Below are positions 55,461 through 64,000 of a DNA stretch of 64,000 nucleotides, one piece after another. The DNA is from Actinoplanes regularis (lineage in GTDB: Bacteria > Actinomycetota > Actinomycetes > Mycobacteriales > Micromonosporaceae), in contig NZ_FZNR01000002.1 of the NCBI RefSeq assembly GCF_900188005.1, positions 186,001 to 250,000 on the forward strand, in the 5' to 3' direction. The position numbers and the translations under genes are program-made. The notes under the pieces are model-generated. The model made no database searches. It worked only from the letters and a program-made list of their open reading frames with translations, and was not told where the DNA came from. Within the stretch, counting starts at the first letter, position 1; each line of letters opens with the position of its first letter.

Positions 55461-55813
55461 CACGGCCGCGCCGCCCTTCGGCTCAGGTCGTACAGCGCGA
55501 TGGAGACCTCGGCGAACCGGCGCTCCGCGGTGTCCGAGGCCTCGGCCAGGGTGGCTTGCAGCCGCTCCGGGGCCACCCCGGCGCCGTACCGGGACGCCGC
55601 CGCCTCGACCCGCTCCGCCCGCCGGTCCTGCGCCGTGGAGAACGCCTCGATCAGCGCGTCCCGCAGCTCCTCCAGCGGCAGGTACGACACCCGCGGGTCG
55701 AGGTAGAGATCGGCCAGCCGGCCGTCGTCGTCGAGCTCGACCCGGACGCGGCCGTCCGCGGCCTCGCCGACCGCCGGCTGCCCGGCGGCGAATTCAGCAG
55801 CGTAGTCCCCCAT
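55457..55813 (-). CDS. YbaB/EbfC-like small protein of the toxin cassette
   Basis: The product has 118 aa from the ATG at 55813 (GGAGGG upstream); a GTG at 55825 is an alternative. The core GRVRVELDDDGRLADLYLDPRVSYLPLEELRDALIEAFSTAQDRR follows the YbaB/EbfC fold. Versions of this family next to WXG100 genes are common in actinobacterial ESX-type toxin loci, where they may be chaperones. It is the first gene of the four-gene cassette. Confidence 0.8.
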   Translation of the reverse strand: MGDYAAEFAAGQPAVGEAADGRVRVELDDDGRLADLYLDPRVSYLPLEELRDALIEAFSTAQDRRAERVEAAASRYGAGVAPERLQATLAEASDTAERRFAEVSIALYDLSRRAARPW

Positions 55814-55910
55814 AACGCCCTCCACATCGGCCGTTGACGGGAACGCCGTGTGAAGCGGCGCTCACCCCCTGTGCCGCCGAATACAGCGCCGAGATGGAGA
55901 GGGTTCAATG

Positions 55911-55949
55911 AAAAAGCCCCGCGGACCGGAAAAGGTCCGCGGGGCTTTT
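55911..55949. terminator. Strong terminator downstream of divIVA
   Basis: A perfect 12-bp GC stem (55916-55927 with 55934-55945) has an A-tract before and TTTT after, so it can work in both directions. Confidence 0.95.
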
Positions 55950-55963
55950 CGCGCCGGCTGGGG

Positions 55964-56656
55964 TCACTCGGTGGAATCGGGGCCGCTCGTCAGGTCCATG
56001 AGCTGCTGGGTCACGTGGTTCGTGAGGGCCTGCTGGTAGCCCGAGGCGAGCTGCCCGAGCTTGTCGATCTCGTCGATCAGCGTCGCGCGCTTCTCCACCA
56101 GGCTGTCCATCGCCTCGGCGTGGTTGCGGCGCGCGTCGCTCTCGATCGTGCTGGCCTTCATCTGGGCCTCGACGGTGAGCTGCTCGGCCTTGTTGCGGGC
56201 GGCGTCCATCAGCGTGTCCGACTCGCGCTGCGCGTCGCGCATGTGCTCGTCGGCGGTGCGCTGGGCCATCATCAGCACCCGGGCGTTGCGGTCGTCGTCG
56301 CCGACGGTCGGCATCGCGCCGGACGGTGCGGCGCTGCGCGCCCGCTCCAGCTGGGACTGCATGTTGCGAGCGTTCTGCTCGGCCCGGGCCCGGGCCTCCT
56401 GGAGACGCTCCAGCTGACCCTGGAGGTCGGCGAACTCATTGGTGATCACCATGGTCGCCGCAGGGTTGGAGCCCATGCCGCCACCGCCACCGCGCTGCGC
56501 CTGACCGCGGAGGGAGTTGTTCTCCTCGAGGAGGCGGATCAGCTCCTGCTCGACCTCGTCGAGGAACGCGTCGACCTCTTCCTCGTCGTACCCCCGCTTG
56601 CCGATCGGCGGCTTCTTGAAGGCCACGTTGTGGATATCAGCTGGGGTGAGCGGCAT
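55964..56656 (-). CDS. divIVA: DivIVA/Wag31 polar growth protein
   Basis: The product has 230 aa. The N-terminal DivIVA domain ([37 protein letters not shown]) contains the membrane-binding loop with Phe and basic residues. A Gly-rich linker with GGGGGMG is followed by a long coiled coil (about 70-110 and 125-210). In actinobacteria it marks the poles and guides tip growth. It usually sits at the end of the division cluster; here the neighbours are unrelated, so this is either a moved gene or a cluster broken up. A strong terminator follows. Confidence 0.95.
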   Translation of the reverse strand: MPLTPADIHNVAFKKPPIGKRGYDEEEVDAFLDEVEQELIRLLEENNSLRGQAQRGGGGGMGSNPAATMVITNEFADLQGQLERLQEARARAEQNARNMQSQLERARSAAPSGAMPTVGDDDRNARVLMMAQRTADEHMRDAQRESDTLMDAARNKAEQLTVEAQMKASTIESDARRNHAEAMDSLVEKRATLIDEIDKLGQLASGYQQALTNHVTQQLMDLTSGPDSTE

Positions 56657-56848
56657 CGCATTCCTCGGTTCCCGTCGGTGGACGTGCTGCGGCCCGAAAT
56701 CCTACGCAACGGCGGCACGTTACCGCCCGTGGGCATGATCACGCGGCCCAAAGCCGCTGACCAGGCTTGATGTGAGCAGGAGCACGTCCGGGTCACTACG
56801 TGCAGGTCACGGATAGTACCGGGCGCCGACCGACCGCGCACGGGTGGA

Positions 56849-57121
56849 TCATGACAATCGGAAGACGGCGACGAATACGCAGTGGGTCACGAAGCCGAGC
56901 ACGGTACCCAGACACATCGATCGGCCGACCGACACCCGCCGAGGCTCACTGGCCTGCCAGAACCCGATGCCGACGACGGCGGAGACGACCAGTACGCAGA
57001 GGGCGCCGGCGAGGCCGGTCGGCGTCGTATCGGCGACGCAGAGCAACTGCGGGATGAACCCGGCGTCGAAGCCGATCATGCGCGGCCATCGCTTCCGCCA
57101 CCAGTCACCCACCCGCCCCAC
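56849..57121 (-). CDS. Small membrane protein, possible
   Basis: The product has up to 90 aa from the GTG at 57121, or 87 from a GTG at 57112. It has two hydrophobic segments (GLAGALCVLVVSAVVGIGFW and MCLGTVLGFVTHCVFVAVF). I recognise no family. It occupies a 528-bp stretch between divIVA and the LtrA gene that otherwise shows no gene. Codon use is consistent with a real gene, but this stays uncertain. Confidence 0.5.
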   Translation of the reverse strand: MGRVGDWWRKRWPRMIGFDAGFIPQLLCVADTTPTGLAGALCVLVVSAVVGIGFWQASEPRRVSVGRSMCLGTVLGFVTHCVFVAVFRLS

Positions 57122-57184
57122 CCCCTACGCGCATTGTCGGCAGTAAATGTAAATGCTCGACACCCGCGACTTCGGGCATGCGGG

Positions 57185-58408
57185 TCACACCTTGGCGACC
57201 CGAACCTCCCCCGCCCGGTGCTGGGTCACGCCGGTGATCACTCCGCCCACCAGGATCATCGCGTACAGCGCGATCAGCGCGACCGGGGACAGGCCCGGCA
57301 GCAGGGTGGCCAGCAGCACCAGCGGTACGCCGAGACCGGGCCAGATCAGGGCGACCCGCCATCGCCGGGACAGCACCGCCTGGACGACCGCCGCGCTGAG
57401 CAGATATCCGGCCAGGCCGGTGCCGAGCACCGCTCGGGTGCCGGGCGACAGGTGTTCCTCCGCGCCGTGCAGGATCGCGTGTTCCAGCCCGACCGCGACG
57501 GCCGCGAGGCTCACGGCGATCGGCAGGTGGGCGTACACGTAGAAGTCGTGCACGCCGCGCTGGACGCGCTCGCCGCCCTCCTGGACCAGGCGGCGTTTCG
57601 CCGCCCCACCGGAGAGATCGAAGTAGGACCACCACAGCGCGGCCGTGGCCAGGAAGCCGAAGGCCGCGGTGATCAGCACCTCGGCCGCCCAGTGACCGTC
57701 GCGCAGGCCGACCACGGCGGCCGCCACCGATTCGCCGAGCACCAGGATGACCAGGAGCCCGAAGCGTTCCGGTAGGTGCTCCAGGTGCAGCGGCGGGCTC
57801 TCCCGAGCCCGGGCCGCGAGGGCAGGACCGAACAGGTCGAGCAGGACACCGATCGCCCAGAGGACATACCGGGCGGGGCCGGGGACGGCGAGCGATACCG
57901 CCCAGCAGGCGGCGCCGGCGGCATGACCCCAGAGATACGGCCGGATCCCCACCCGGGTCTCCGGCAGGTTCCACCACACCCGCAGGTAGCCGGCGACCAG
58001 CACCACGCGCAGCAGGACATAGCCGATGGCGAACCACGGCGCATGGGCTCCGATCGCCTGCTCCGCCGACGCGGCCATGATGATCACTCCGGCCATCCCG
58101 GAGAGGGTCAGCAGCCGGAAGATCGCGTCGTCGGTGTCGAACCGGTTGGCGTAGAGGGTGGCGCTCGCCCACGCCCACCAGCCGGCGACCAGGACGGCCA
58201 CGAACCGGAACCCGCCACTCAGCGTCTCGTCCCCGGCCAGCACGTCCGCGCAGCGCCCGACGAACAGCACGAAGGCCAGATCGAAGAAGAGCTCCAGCCG
58301 GGTCGCCGAGCGGTTCGAGTCACGGTTGACGTCAGGCGGCCGGACCAGTTCACGCTCCTCCTCGTCCTCACGGTCCAGCCGGGCCTGTTCGGCCTCCGAG
58401 TCGGCCAT
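57185..58408 (-). CDS. Low temperature requirement A (LtrA) family membrane protein
   Basis: The product has 407 aa from the ATG at 58408 (AGGGAGGT upstream). The motif ATRLELFFDLAFVLFVGRCADVL near residues 35-60, the LPERFGLLVILVLGES segment and about ten hydrophobic segments are typical of LtrA. The family function is unknown. It is divergent from the serine hydrolase gene. Confidence 0.92.
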   Translation of the reverse strand: MADSEAEQARLDREDEEERELVRPPDVNRDSNRSATRLELFFDLAFVLFVGRCADVLAGDETLSGGFRFVAVLVAGWWAWASATLYANRFDTDDAIFRLLTLSGMAGVIIMAASAEQAIGAHAPWFAIGYVLLRVVLVAGYLRVWWNLPETRVGIRPYLWGHAAGAACWAVSLAVPGPARYVLWAIGVLLDLFGPALAARARESPPLHLEHLPERFGLLVILVLGESVAAAVVGLRDGHWAAEVLITAAFGFLATAALWWSYFDLSGGAAKRRLVQEGGERVQRGVHDFYVYAHLPIAVSLAAVAVGLEHAILHGAEEHLSPGTRAVLGTGLAGYLLSAAVVQAVLSRRWRVALIWPGLGVPLVLLATLLPGLSPVALIALYAMILVGGVITGVTQHRAGEVRVAKV

Positions 58409-58475
58409 CCCACCTCCCTTGTCGCGGCTCCCGATACCCCGTTCGGACATCGACCGAACCCAGGGAGTGACACCC

Positions 58476-60023
58476 GTGGATAGAGTCGGTCGCATGTCCA
58501 CATCGGTCACCCGGCGTACCGTCCTAGCCACCGCGGCCGCTACCGGCGCCGCGATCCTCGCCCCGGCACCCGCCGAGGCCACGACCAGATCGGCCCTGGC
58601 CGATCTGGAAGCGAAGATCAAGGAAGGGATGGCCAGGTACGGCATCCCCGGTGTCGCGGTCGGCCTGCACCACCGCGGCCGCGACCACCTCCTCGGGTAC
58701 GGCGTGACCGACCTCGCCGACCCCCATCCGGTGGACGGCGACACCGTCTTCCGGGTCGGCTCCACCTCCAAGACGTTCACCGGCACCGCGATCATGCGGC
58801 TGGTCGAACGCGGAAAACTCGACCTGAACCGCACCGTCCGTAGCTACCTGCCCGATTTCCGGACCACGGACGCCGCCGCCTCGGCCCGGGTGACCGTCCG
58901 GCAGGTGCTGCAGCACAGCGCGGGCTGGCTGGGCGATTTCTTCCTGGACACCGGCGCCGACGAGGGGGCCCTCGCCCGGTACGTGTCCGGGATGTCCCGG
59001 CTGCCGCAGCTGACCGCCCCGGGGACCACGTTCGCCTACAACAACGCGGCGCTGTCGCTGGCCGGGCGGCTGATCGAGGTGGCGACCGGCCGGCCGTACG
59101 AGCACGCGGTCCGCACCCTGCTGACCGATCCGCTGGGCCTGGACTCCAGCGCGTTCTTCCTGGCGGATCTGCCCGGGGCCCGGGTGGCCACCCCGCACAC
59201 GCTGACCCCGGCGGGCGAGCTGATCGTCGACCCCGCGGCGTTCGCGATGCCGCGCAGCCTCCACCCGGCCGGGGGCCTGATCTCCAGCGCCCGGGATCAG
59301 CTGCGCTGGGCCCGGTTCCACCTCGGCACCGGCGGGCGCCTGCTCAGCTCCCGGTCGATGCGCCTGATGCAGTCGCATCCGGGGCCGGGTGGGACGCTCT
59401 TCGTGGAGCTCGACGGGGTCGGCGTCACGTGGATGCTGCGGCCGACGGCGGAGGGACCCCGGGTGGTGCAGCACGGCGGGGACTGGGCCGGGCAGCACTC
59501 CGGGTTCCTGATGGTGCCGGAGCGGGACTTCGCGATCACCGTGCTGACCAACTCGGACACCGGGCCGGTCCTGCTGGGCGAGCTGTTCGCCGACGACTGG
59601 GTGCTGAGCCGGTTCGCCGGGGTGCACAACCTGCCGGCCGAGCCCCGGCTGCTGCCCGGCGACGAGCTGGCCGGGTACGCCGGGCGCTACGTCATCGAGC
59701 AGATCGACTTCGACGGCCAGCCCGTCTCCGCGTCGTTCGAGCTGGTCCCGGACGCCGGGCGGCTGCTCATCCGGCTGGACGACGGCACCGCGGGCGGGTG
59801 GCTGGTCTTCTACCGCCGGGACTATGTGCTGGAGATGGCGCCGGACGGCTCGTACGGGCCCACTCGGGACAACTTTGTCCGTAATGCCGACGGGTCGGTC
59901 GGCTGGCTCCGGCTCAGCGGGCGGCTGCTCCGTCGTACCCCCCTCGGATCCACGCCTCCGGCAGCGGCCCGCAGCGCTCGGCCGATGAGGTTCCCAGTCT
60001 CCACCCTGCCCTACCCGCTCTAA
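58476..60023 (+). CDS. Secreted serine hydrolase, class C beta-lactamase-like
   Basis: The product has 515 aa from the GTG at 58476, which has AGGGAG eight bases upstream; an ATG at 58494 in the same frame has none. The Tat-like signal (VTRRTVLATAAATG) ends near EA-TT (about 35). The penicillin-binding-type active site is complete: SxxK as STSK with Ser96 and Lys99, YxN as YNN, and HGG in VVQHGGDW. After the catalytic domain a lipocalin-like C-terminal domain of about 120 residues follows (LAGYAGRYVIEQIDFDG). It may be a D-aminopeptidase, esterase or peptidase; substrate unknown. Confidence 0.92.
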   Translation: MDRVGRMSTSVTRRTVLATAAATGAAILAPAPAEATTRSALADLEAKIKEGMARYGIPGVAVGLHHRGRDHLLGYGVTDLADPHPVDGDTVFRVGSTSKTFTGTAIMRLVERGKLDLNRTVRSYLPDFRTTDAAASARVTVRQVLQHSAGWLGDFFLDTGADEGALARYVSGMSRLPQLTAPGTTFAYNNAALSLAGRLIEVATGRPYEHAVRTLLTDPLGLDSSAFFLADLPGARVATPHTLTPAGELIVDPAAFAMPRSLHPAGGLISSARDQLRWARFHLGTGGRLLSSRSMRLMQSHPGPGGTLFVELDGVGVTWMLRPTAEGPRVVQHGGDWAGQHSGFLMVPERDFAITVLTNSDTGPVLLGELFADDWVLSRFAGVHNLPAEPRLLPGDELAGYAGRYVIEQIDFDGQPVSASFELVPDAGRLLIRLDDGTAGGWLVFYRRDYVLEMAPDGSYGPTRDNFVRNADGSVGWLRLSGRLLRRTPLGSTPPAAARSARPMRFPVSTLPYPL

Positions 60024-60035
60024 CCGCTCACCATA

Positions 60036-60050
60036 GGGAAAGCGCTTGCC
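60036..60050. promoter_or_regulatory. LacI-type operator upstream of the CE12 gene
   Basis: GGGAAAGCGCTTGCC is centred on AAGCGCTT, the typical shape of LacI-family sites with a central CG. It overlaps by four bases the hairpin that runs into the start codon. Confidence 0.6.
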
Positions 60051-60081
60051 TGCATCGAATCTCACTGATTTGATGCAGGCA
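60047..60081 (+). promoter_or_regulatory. 15-bp hairpin/palindrome reaching the CE12 start codon
   Basis: The arms 60047-60061 and 60067-60081 pair over 15 bp with one G-T wobble and a 5-base loop. The A of the ATG is the last paired base. No normal ribosome site is free. It could be a protein-binding palindrome or an RNA structure limiting translation. Confidence 0.7.
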
Positions 60082-60899
60082 TGACGATCGATCGAAGGGG
60101 CGTCCTGCGCGCCGCCGCCGCCGGAATCCTGGGCATCCCCGCCGCCTCCCGGGCCACGGCCCATCGCAAGACCACCGTCTACGTCGCCGGCGACTCGACC
60201 GCCGCGACCTACGCCACCGCCGACGTCCCCCGGGCCGGCTGGGGCCAGGCCCTGCCCGTCTTCCTGCGCCGGGAGATCGCCGTGGTCAACGCCGCGCTCT
60301 CCGGCGCCAGCTCGAAGAGCTTCGTCGACCTGGGGCGGCTCGACCTGATCCTGGCCGCCATCCGCCCGGGCGACACGCTGCTGGTCTCGTTCGGCCACAA
60401 CGACGAGAAGTCCGAGGACCCGGCGCGGTACACCGAACCGTGGAGCACCTTCCAGGACCACCTGAGGCTCCATCTGGACGGGGCGCGGGCGGCCGGGGCC
60501 CATCCGATCCTGGTCACCCCGGTGGAGCGGCGCCGGTTCACCGCCGCGGGCGTTCCCTACCTCTCGCACGGGGAGTACCCGGACGCCATGCGCGCCCTCG
60601 CCGAGGAGACCCGGACCCCGCTGATCGACCTGACCGCCCTCTCCTTCGCGCTGTGGGGCGAACTCGGCCCGGAGGCCACGAAGGGATACTTCCTCTGGCT
60701 CGACGCGGGAGTCTCACCGAACTATCCGACCGGCGTCGCCGACAACACGCACTTCCAGGCGCACGGCGCGATCGAGGTGGCGCGTCTGGTCGTGAGCGCG
60801 GGCTGCGCGATCCCCGGCCGTGACGTCCGCGCACTGCGCGACCCGGCCATCCCCGACACCGTGCTGAGCTGGCCCGCGACCAGGCCCGCCGAGAGCTGA
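60081..60899 (+). CDS. Secreted CE12-type rhamnogalacturonan acetylesterase
   Basis: The product has 272 aa. The Tat-like signal is MTIDRRGVLRAAAAG, with cleavage near ATA (about 27). The SGNH blocks match CE12 enzymes: YVAGDSTAATY (Ser39), RAGWGQALP, GASSKSF, FGHND (105-108) and the pair Asp221/His224 in DNTHFQAHGA. The family removes acetyl groups from rhamnogalacturonan, in agreement with the RG-lyase-like gene at 43319. The start has no clear ribosome site and is part of a hairpin. Confidence 0.9.
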   Translation: MTIDRRGVLRAAAAGILGIPAASRATAHRKTTVYVAGDSTAATYATADVPRAGWGQALPVFLRREIAVVNAALSGASSKSFVDLGRLDLILAAIRPGDTLLVSFGHNDEKSEDPARYTEPWSTFQDHLRLHLDGARAAGAHPILVTPVERRRFTAAGVPYLSHGEYPDAMRALAEETRTPLIDLTALSFALWGELGPEATKGYFLWLDAGVSPNYPTGVADNTHFQAHGAIEVARLVVSAGCAIPGRDVRALRDPAIPDTVLSWPATRPAES

Positions 60900-61011
60900 A
60901 ACAGCACGTCAGAGGGGGCCTTCCGCCCCGATGTCCGATCCCATCGGGCGAACTCGCACCGACCCGGGGCGCCCCCACCCTCCTCGTTACGGAAGAATTC
61001 CTTCTCGGATC

Positions 61012-61039
61012 TTGAAGTGGCACCCGGCCGCGCTACCGT
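61012..61039 (+). promoter_or_regulatory. Possible purU promoter
   Basis: TTGAAG and TACCGT are spaced by 16 bases, 90 bases before the purU start. The rest of the 229-bp gap shows only short GC-rich inverted repeats and no recognised riboswitch. Confidence 0.4.
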
Positions 61040-61128
61040 GCAGCCCACACCCGGTGCCGCAACGACGCGAGCCGCCGGAACACGCGGCAGCACGACCGCC
61101 GCGCCGGCGACAGAGAGGAGGACCCGAC

Positions 61129-62034
61129 GTGACGCTGACCCAGAACGCGACCGCGGTCCGCACACAGCCCGGGCCGACCGACAACCAGGCCGTCCTGATC
61201 GTGCACGGCCGGGACCGCACCGGGATCGTCGCCGCGATCAGCGCGGTGCTCGGCAAGCACGACGCCAACATCGTGTCGCTGGACCAGTACTCCGACAACC
61301 CGCACGGTGGCCTGTTCTTCCAGCGGACCGTCTTCGCGCTCGACCACCTCAAGGCCCGGCTGCCCGAGGTCGAACTGGACCTGCGGGACCGGCTCGCCGA
61401 CGGGTTCGACCTGGAGTACACGCTGCGTGACCTCTCGGTGCCGAAGCGGGTGGCGATCTTCGCCTCGAAGGACGATCACTGCCTGCTCGACCTGCTCTGG
61501 CGCCACCGCCGCGGGGAACTCCCGATCAACGTCTCGATGGTGATCTCCAACCACGCGAACACCGCCGACGAGGTGCGCTTCTTCGGCGTCCCGTTCTTCC
61601 ACGTGCCGTCCGCCGGGCCGGACAAGTCCGCCGCCGAGGCGCAGCACCTGCAGCTGCTCCAGGGCAACGTCGACTTCATCGTCCTCGCCCGCTACATGCA
61701 GATCCTCTCCGGGAACTTCATCGAGCGGGTCGGCGTCCCGATCATCAACATCCACCACAGCTTCCTGCCCGCCTTCATCGGTGCCGGCCCCTACGCGAAG
61801 GCCAAGGACCGCGGGGTGAAGCTGGTCGGCGCGACCGCCCACTACGTCACCGAGAACCTGGACGAGGGCCCGATCATCGAGCAGGACGTCGTCCGGGTCT
61901 CCCACGCGGACACCGTCGCCGACCTCCAGCGGCGTGGTGCGGACGTCGAGCGGGCGGTGCTCTCCCGGGCGGTCCGCTGGCACAGCGAGGACCGGGTAAT
62001 CCGCCACGAGAACCACACCATCGTCTTCCCCTGA
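61129..62034 (+). CDS. purU: Formyltetrahydrofolate deformylase
   Basis: The product has 301 aa from the GTG at 61129 (GAGGAGG upstream). The N-terminal ACT domain (about 20-95: LIVHGRDRTGIVAAISAVLGKHDANIVSLDQ) is followed by the formyltransferase-like domain with RVAIFASKDDHCLLDLL, the active-site segment INIHHSFLPAFIGAGPYAKA and GATAHYVTENLDEGPIIEQD. It hydrolyses 10-formyl-THF to THF and formate, balancing one-carbon pools. Confidence 0.95.
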   Translation: MTLTQNATAVRTQPGPTDNQAVLIVHGRDRTGIVAAISAVLGKHDANIVSLDQYSDNPHGGLFFQRTVFALDHLKARLPEVELDLRDRLADGFDLEYTLRDLSVPKRVAIFASKDDHCLLDLLWRHRRGELPINVSMVISNHANTADEVRFFGVPFFHVPSAGPDKSAAEAQHLQLLQGNVDFIVLARYMQILSGNFIERVGVPIINIHHSFLPAFIGAGPYAKAKDRGVKLVGATAHYVTENLDEGPIIEQDVVRVSHADTVADLQRRGADVERAVLSRAVRWHSEDRVIRHENHTIVFP

Positions 62035-62152
62035 CCCCGGGGACCCGGGGTGACGGGCTGCTCACCCCGCTCGCATCGAAGCCTCCGACACCCACCACCT
62101 GAACCAGCCGGGCTGGGCGGGTGGCGGGTTCGGCGGGTCAAGCCGGCTGAGC

Positions 62153-62206
62153 GGATCAGGCGGGCTGGGCGGATCAGGCGGGCTGGGCGGATCAGGCGGG
62201 CTGGGC
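62153..62206. repeat. Three 18-bp tandem repeats at the end of the SGNH gene
   Basis: GGATCAGGCGGGCTGGGC occurs three times in a row. The last copy enters the coding end of the SGNH gene (stop at 62192). The unit is in-frame length, so read-through variants would add a short repeat tail. Confidence 0.85.
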
Positions 62207-62953
62207 GGTGGGGACGGAGATCCAGCTGGTGTATTTGCCGGTGCGGTTGTCGCCGGAGGACTGCCCCCGCAAGCGGCGCTGCACCCACGGCAGCACGTGC
62301 TCGCGGTAGTAACGCGCCTCAGCGAGCAGCCCGCCACGCGCCGCCGGGCCGGGATCGATCACGTGGGCCGGGGTCGGGTGGCCGAGGGCGGTCAGCACCA
62401 GGCTCGCCACCCGGCGGTGCCCGGCGGCGTTCAGGTGCAGCCGGTCCGCCGACCAGTAGCCGGCGCGCTGGATCTCACGGTCGCGGAAGACGTCCACGAA
62501 GGTCAGGTCGTACCGCTCGGCGAGCGGGGCGCACGCGGCGGTCAGCGCTTCGCCCTTGCGCCGGAACGAGCCGCCGAGGGGCAGGTGCCTGGACGGGTCC
62601 GCGCCGGAGAGCAGCAGCACCCGTACGCCGCTGTCCAGGCACCGCTGGATGGCCTGCTCGGTCAGGCCCACCAGGGTTTCCAGGTCGCCGCCGGGGCGCA
62701 GCATGTCGTTGCCGCCGCCGTTGAGCGAGAGCAGCGTGGGTTTCGGGTCGAGCGCGAGCGCGGCGTCGAGCTGCTCGGTGACGATCGGTCGCAGCAGGCG
62801 CCCGCGGATCGCCATGTTGGCGTACTGGATCGGCTCGCCGAGGCCGGTGGCCAGGCCCGCGGCGACGAGGTCGGCCCAACCTCGTTCGCTGCCGTCGGGC
62901 TGAGTGTCACCCATCCCCTCGGTGAAACTGTCCCCGATCGCGACGTACCGCAT
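62192..62953 (-). CDS. Cytoplasmic SGNH/GDSL hydrolase
   Basis: The product has 253 aa from the ATG at 62953 (GGGAG upstream). Block I is VAIGDSFTEGMGD (Ser9), then NMAIRGRLL, the LSLNGGGNDML block and the Asp/His block WSADRLHLNAAGH. There is no signal peptide, so it probably acts in the cytoplasm as a general esterase. The 210 bp upstream of it show no gene or structure I can name. Confidence 0.9.
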   Translation of the reverse strand: MRYVAIGDSFTEGMGDTQPDGSERGWADLVAAGLATGLGEPIQYANMAIRGRLLRPIVTEQLDAALALDPKPTLLSLNGGGNDMLRPGGDLETLVGLTEQAIQRCLDSGVRVLLLSGADPSRHLPLGGSFRRKGEALTAACAPLAERYDLTFVDVFRDREIQRAGYWSADRLHLNAAGHRRVASLVLTALGHPTPAHVIDPGPAARGGLLAEARYYREHVLPWVQRRLRGQSSGDNRTGKYTSWISVPTAQPA

Positions 62954-63163
62954 TCCCGAACTCCCGCCGGTCGCACCTGGTGTTGATCCGCCCAAGACTA
63001 ATCAGCGGTCGTCCCCTCCGGCCGTCTCGCGCCGAGCCGGTGATCAACGACTCCCTTGACCAGCCGGCGGGAATTTTCCGGGCAGGACGTATCGGGCCGG
63101 CGCCCATCACCGCATCCGAGATCGGGACAGCGCCAAGGGCACCAGCCGGGGCGGCGGGGGCGG

Positions 63164-64000
63164 TCAGCTCATCGGGAGGACTCGGGCGATCTTGATAGCC
63201 GACGTGGTGCCGCCGGCGGCGGGATACGCGACGCTTCCGTCGGCGTACGCCTTGAACGCCGTGTAGTTGTGGTCCTTCGCGCTGATCGTGAACCTGGCAC
63301 CGACCGTCCGGCCCGTGCCCGAGTCGTACGTTTGCGCGGCGATCGCCGCCCCCGACTGCCAGGTCAGCAGCATCCGCCCGGTGCCGTAGCCGACCAGGTG
63401 CGGATGGCTGGTCCCGGCCGAGGTGGTGATCGTGGTGTCGGACCTGGCGGTGGTGAAGTGCTCCAGGCGCGCCTTGCCACCCTGGCTCCACGCCGTCCAG
63501 TAGCCCTTGGACCTGGCCAGCACCAGATCACCGCCGAAGAGCGTGCCGTCACAGGTACCGGCGGCGACGGTCCGATACGGGCTGGGCCGGGCGATCCGGC
63601 AACTGTTGTCGGTCGCGCAGACCGTCACGTAGTGGCCGGTGCGCGGATCCCAGACGACCCGGGACGTCCAGGCATGGCTGCAACCCACCTCGAACGCGTC
63701 CCTGTGCCCGGTGACCAGCGATCCACTGGAGCTGACGACCTGCATCCGGTCGCCCTCGTGGATGTCCACGCAGCTGCCGTTCCTGACGGTGATGGCGACT
63801 CCGAAGTACGCCGCATACGTCTTGCCGTCCGACGCCAGCCGCCCGTGGTGCTGGTACCACCAGGTGAACCGGGCGCCGTCGTCGTATCCGGCGCGGCCGC
63901 CGGTCAGGTTGGTGACCTGGCGCTCCCAGACCAGCTTGCCGGCGGTGTTGAAGCGGATCATGTGCATGGTGTTGCACGGGCTGGCGGCGCCACCGCAGAG
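63164..64000 (-). CDS. Probable secreted beta-propeller-like protein, 5' end beyond window
   Basis: The frame is open to the right edge, and the first in-window residues (LCGGAASPCNTMHMIRF) show that the ATG at 63967 is probably internal. The visible 278 residues have repeated beta-blade-like units and several cysteines (NGSCVDIHEGD, EVGCSHAWTSRVVWDP, VTVCATDNSCRIA, AAGTCDGT) that may form disulfides, so it is likely exported. I recognise no family. Confidence 0.7.
   Translation of the reverse strand, partial: LCGGAASPCNTMHMIRFNTAGKLVWERQVTNLTGGRAGYDDGARFTWWYQHHGRLASDGKTYAAYFGVAITVRNGSCVDIHEGDRMQVVSSSGSLVTGHRDAFEVGCSHAWTSRVVWDPRTGHYVTVCATDNSCRIARPSPYRTVAAGTCDGTLFGGDLVLARSKGYWTAWSQGGKARLEHFTTARSDTTITTSAGTSHPHLVGYGTGRMLLTWQSGAAIAAQTYDSGTGRTVGARFTISAKDHNYTAFKAYADGSVAYPAAGGTTSAIKIARVLPMS

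Noticed and set aside
60900..61128. Possible riboswitch ahead of purU
   Set aside because: No conserved glycine, THF or purine riboswitch core could be recognised in the 229 bp.

Overview
The window is very GC-rich, with GTG starts, 4-base start/stop overlaps, Tat and lipobox signal peptides, a DivIVA gene and MsiK-style carbohydrate importers without their own ATPase. This fits a filamentous actinobacterium. The gene content resembles Actinoplanes or other Micromonosporaceae, but the genus is my inference.

The dominant theme is secreted plant-polysaccharide degradation, spread over several units with their own operator-like palindromes. (1) 1-5251: a lipoprotein gene cut by the left edge and a DUF2264 protein, divergent from a heparinase II/III-like lyase and a DeoR-HTH/LacI-sensor regulator. 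(2) 14859-20026: a clan-A hydrolase and a GH43_24-like enzyme, both with ricin-type CBM13 tails, downstream of a paralogous DeoR/LacI hybrid regulator and divergent from an MFS transporter. (3) 22407-28710: a glucuronoxylan set made of a GH10 xylanase, a GH115 alpha-glucuronidase and an SGNH esterase, with a CebR/CelR-type operator and a pair of CGAAANTTTCG operators. (4) 35040-49166: a giant double-GH43 protein, a sugar ABC importer, a PL26-like exo-rhamnogalacturonan lyase and a GH30 beta-1,6-galactanase-like enzyme. (5) 60081-60899: a CE12-type rhamnogalacturonan acetylesterase. Together they point to use of pectin RG-I, arabinogalactan and glucuronoxylan.

Other blocks are: a membrane FtsH-like AAA protease with a lipoprotein and a STAS protein (5372-8970); a MerR / aldo-keto reductase / isochorismatase-like operon (9125-11942); a NarL-type two-component system (12110-14703); a tandemly duplicated membrane diguanylate cyclase and a Flp pilin (19873-22347); a MacAB-like exporter divergent from an OmpR-type two-component system (29471-34881), flanked by 43-bp direct repeats; secreted proteins (49405-52517); a D-amino-acid-oxidase-like gene (52587-53528); a polymorphic-toxin-like four-gene cassette (53559-55813); DivIVA, LtrA, a class C beta-lactamase-like serine hydrolase, PurU, a second SGNH protein, and a secreted protein cut by the right edge.

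Most promising for new biology are the toxin cassette with its 72-bp repeat partner gene, the shared operators linking distant degradative genes, the repeat-flanked exporter/two-component block, the double-GGDEF protein, and a 15-bp hairpin that includes the start codon of the CE12 gene.
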